The notes under the pieces were generated by a model. It saw only the letters and a program-made list of their open reading frames with translations, had not been told where the DNA came from and did not search any database. This document shows positions 62,886-64,000 of a stretch of DNA of 64,000 nucleotides, in pieces; the stretch's first letter is position 1; each line of letters begins with the position of its first letter. The DNA comes from Agriotes lineatus (taxonomy: Eukaryota; Arthropoda; Insecta; Coleoptera; Elateridae). Location of the stretch: NCBI GenBank assembly GCA_940337035.1, contig CALNHX010005227.1, positions 47,140 to 111,139 of the forward strand. Reading direction: 5' to 3'. Position numbers and translations under genes: made by a program.

Positions 62886-64000
62886 ACATTTCGAGCCATG
62901 CCGCCAACATTTCGAGCCATGTCGCCAACATTTCGAGCCACGCCGCCAACATTTGGAGACACGCCGCCAACGTTTTGAGCCATCCCGCCAACATTTCGAG
63001 CCATGCCGCCAACATTTCGAACCATGCCGCCAACATTTCTAGCCATGCCGCCAACATTTCTAGCCATGCCGTCAACACCTCGAGCCATGCCGCCAACATT
63101 TCGAGCCATGCCGCAAACATTTCGAGATATGCCGCCAACATTTCGAGCCATGCCGCCCACATTTCGAGCCATGCCGCCAACATTTCGAACCATGCCGCCA
63201 ACATTTCGAGCCATGCCGCGCACATTTCGAGCCATGTCGCAAACATTTCTAGCTATGCCGCCAACATTTCGAGCCATGGCGCCCACATTTCGAGCCATGC
63301 CGCCAACATTTCGAACCATGCCGCCAACATTTCGAGCCATGCCGCAAATATTTCGCGCCATGCCGCCAACATTTCGAGCCACGCCGCCAACATTTCGAGC
63401 CATGCCGCCAACATTTCGAGCCATGCCGCCAATATTTCGATCCACGCCGCAACATTTCGAGCCATGCCGCCAACATTTCGAGCAATGCCGCCTACATTTC
63501 TACCAATGCCGCCAACATTTCGAGCCACGCCGCCAACATTTCGAACCATGCCGCGAACATTTCGAGCCATACAGTCAACATTTCGAGTCATGCCTCAAAC
63601 ATTTCGAGCTATACCGCCAACATTTCGAGCCATGCCGCCCACATTTCGAGCCATGCCGCCAACATTTCGAACCATGCCGCCAACATTTCGAGCCATGCCG
63701 CCAACATTTCGAGCCATACCGCCAACATTTCGAGCCATGCCGCGAACATTTCGAGCCATACCGCCAACATTTCGAGCCATGCCTCAAACATTTCGAGCTA
63801 TGCCGCCAACATTTCGAGCCATGCCGCCCACATTTCGAGCCATGCCGCCAACATTAGGAACCATGCCGCCAACATTTCGAGCCATGCCGCCAACATTTCG
63901 AGCCACGCCGCCAACATTTCGAGCCATGCCGCCAACATTTCGAGCCATGCCGCCAACATTTCTAGCAATGCCGCCAACATTTCGAGCCATGCCGCCAGCA
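62886..64000 (+). repeat. Family B segment running off the right edge
   Basis: This part repeats the 39,900-40,450 and 43,220-43,770 blocks (GGAGACACGCC, AACGTTTTGAG, GCGCACATTT near 63,219, GATCCACGCCGC near 63,439), then the GCGAAC / CCTCAAAC cassette near 63,551-63,790. It ends in GCCAGCATTT-type family B monomers. The repeat is uninterrupted at base 64,000. Confidence 0.83.

Larger units (their letters stand above)
1..64000 (+). repeat. 21-bp satellite array, about 3,000 monomers, head to tail
   Basis: Every line of the window resolves into the same 21-bp monomer, ATGCCGCCAAC then ATTTCGAGCC, with substitutions and rare small indels. Orientation never changes. Base content of the consensus is 5 A, 4 T, 4 G and 8 C, with two CpG sites (CCGCC and TTCGA). 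The commonest variants are GAGCTATG, TTTTGAG, GAGTCATG, GAGCAATG, AACACTT, TTTCTAG, TTTCAAG, GCCATCATT and GCCCACATT. The array begins before base 1 and continues past base 64,000. It has no flanking unique DNA, so locus and copy number are unknown. A eukaryotic satellite is the best reading. A protein-coding repeat is unlikely because stops, 1-bp indels and mainly residue-changing substitutions occur in every frame. Confidence 0.98.

Noticed and set aside
1..64000. A CRISPR array
   Set aside because: Repeats are directly adjacent with no unique spacers, and no cas genes or leader are present.
1..64000. A repeat region inside a structural protein gene (heptad repeats such as WLEMLAA or MARNVGG)
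   Set aside because: A real coding repeat would keep one frame. Here stops arise in every frame: TTTTGAG stops MPPTFRA, TTTCTAG stops CRQHFEP, TTTAGAG stops AANISSH, TTTCAAG stops MARNVGG, GAGCTATG and GAGTCATG stop WLEMLAA, and GCCATCATT stops GSKCWRH.
1..64000. Telomeric repeat
   Set aside because: The 21-bp unit has no G-rich telomere-like core, is C-rich on one strand only through GCC motifs, and shows HOR structure unlike telomeres.
1..64000. G-quadruplex-forming array on the - strand
   Set aside because: The - strand has only runs of two G (GGCGGCATGG). That supports at most weak two-layer structures, so I do not claim it.

Overview
The whole 64,000-base window is one head-to-tail tandem repeat. 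The monomer is 21 bp: its first half is ATGCCGCCAAC and its second half ATTTCGAGCC. It recurs about 3,000 times, always in the same orientation. I found no unique DNA anywhere: no gene, RNA gene, transposon, CRISPR array or single-copy spacer. The array runs off both ends, so its true length is unknown. A block of this kind fits a eukaryotic satellite (centromeric, pericentromeric or subtelomeric heterochromatin). I cannot name the species or even the kingdom from it. The consensus is 57% G+C with C on the + strand twice as frequent as G.

Above the monomer there is a clear hierarchy. Variant monomers act as markers and show nested higher-order repeats (HORs) of roughly 1.4, 1.7, 2.5, 2.8, 3.25 and 3.75 kb, plus local duplications of 6 to 21 monomers. 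Two related HOR families can be separated. Family A fills about 1 to 24 kb. Its markers are CAAGATTTTGAGTCATG, CGAAAAAGCCGCC, AACATTTAGAGCC and CATCCCGCTAACACC. Family B fills about 24 to 64 kb. Its markers are CCAAAGCTTCGAG (which makes a HindIII site), GCCCACATTT, GCCAGCATTT and CGAGAAAAGCC. An intermediate subtype lies around 13-14, 16-17, 23-24 and 26-26.9 kb. A 2.1-kb island of family A sits inside family B at 46.13-48.23 kb.

Region by region: 1-1.35 kb is the family A lead-in. 1.35-6.43 kb is a 2,539-bp unit duplicated with one difference found. 6.43-11.7 kb is a mosaic of family A pieces. 11.7-18.2 kb is a 3.25-kb unit in two tandem copies. 17.66-20.37 kb is a 1.38-kb offset duplication. 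20.4-23.1 kb is family A. 23.1-30.2 kb holds the A-to-B transition and 1.66-kb HORs. 30.4-36.7 kb is a 3.75-kb HOR. 36.7-46.1 kb is a family B mosaic with a 126-bp sub-array. 46.1-48.2 kb is the family A island. 48.2-51.1 kb is family B. 51.1-56.0 kb is a 2.5-kb tandem duplication. 56-64 kb is a family B mosaic.

The many long open reading frames follow from arithmetic and are not genes. Twenty-one is divisible by three, and the consensus has no stop codon in any of the six frames. Stops and frameshifts occur in all frames wherever variant monomers fall, and the commonest substitutions change the encoded residues. I therefore annotate no CDS. The interest lies in satellite evolution: very recent kilobase duplications, fixed-site A-tract replacements, a cassette that recurrently seeds local duplications, and a partial match to the CENP-B box in each monomer. 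Very similar neighbouring copies could also partly be assembly artefacts, which the sequence alone cannot decide.
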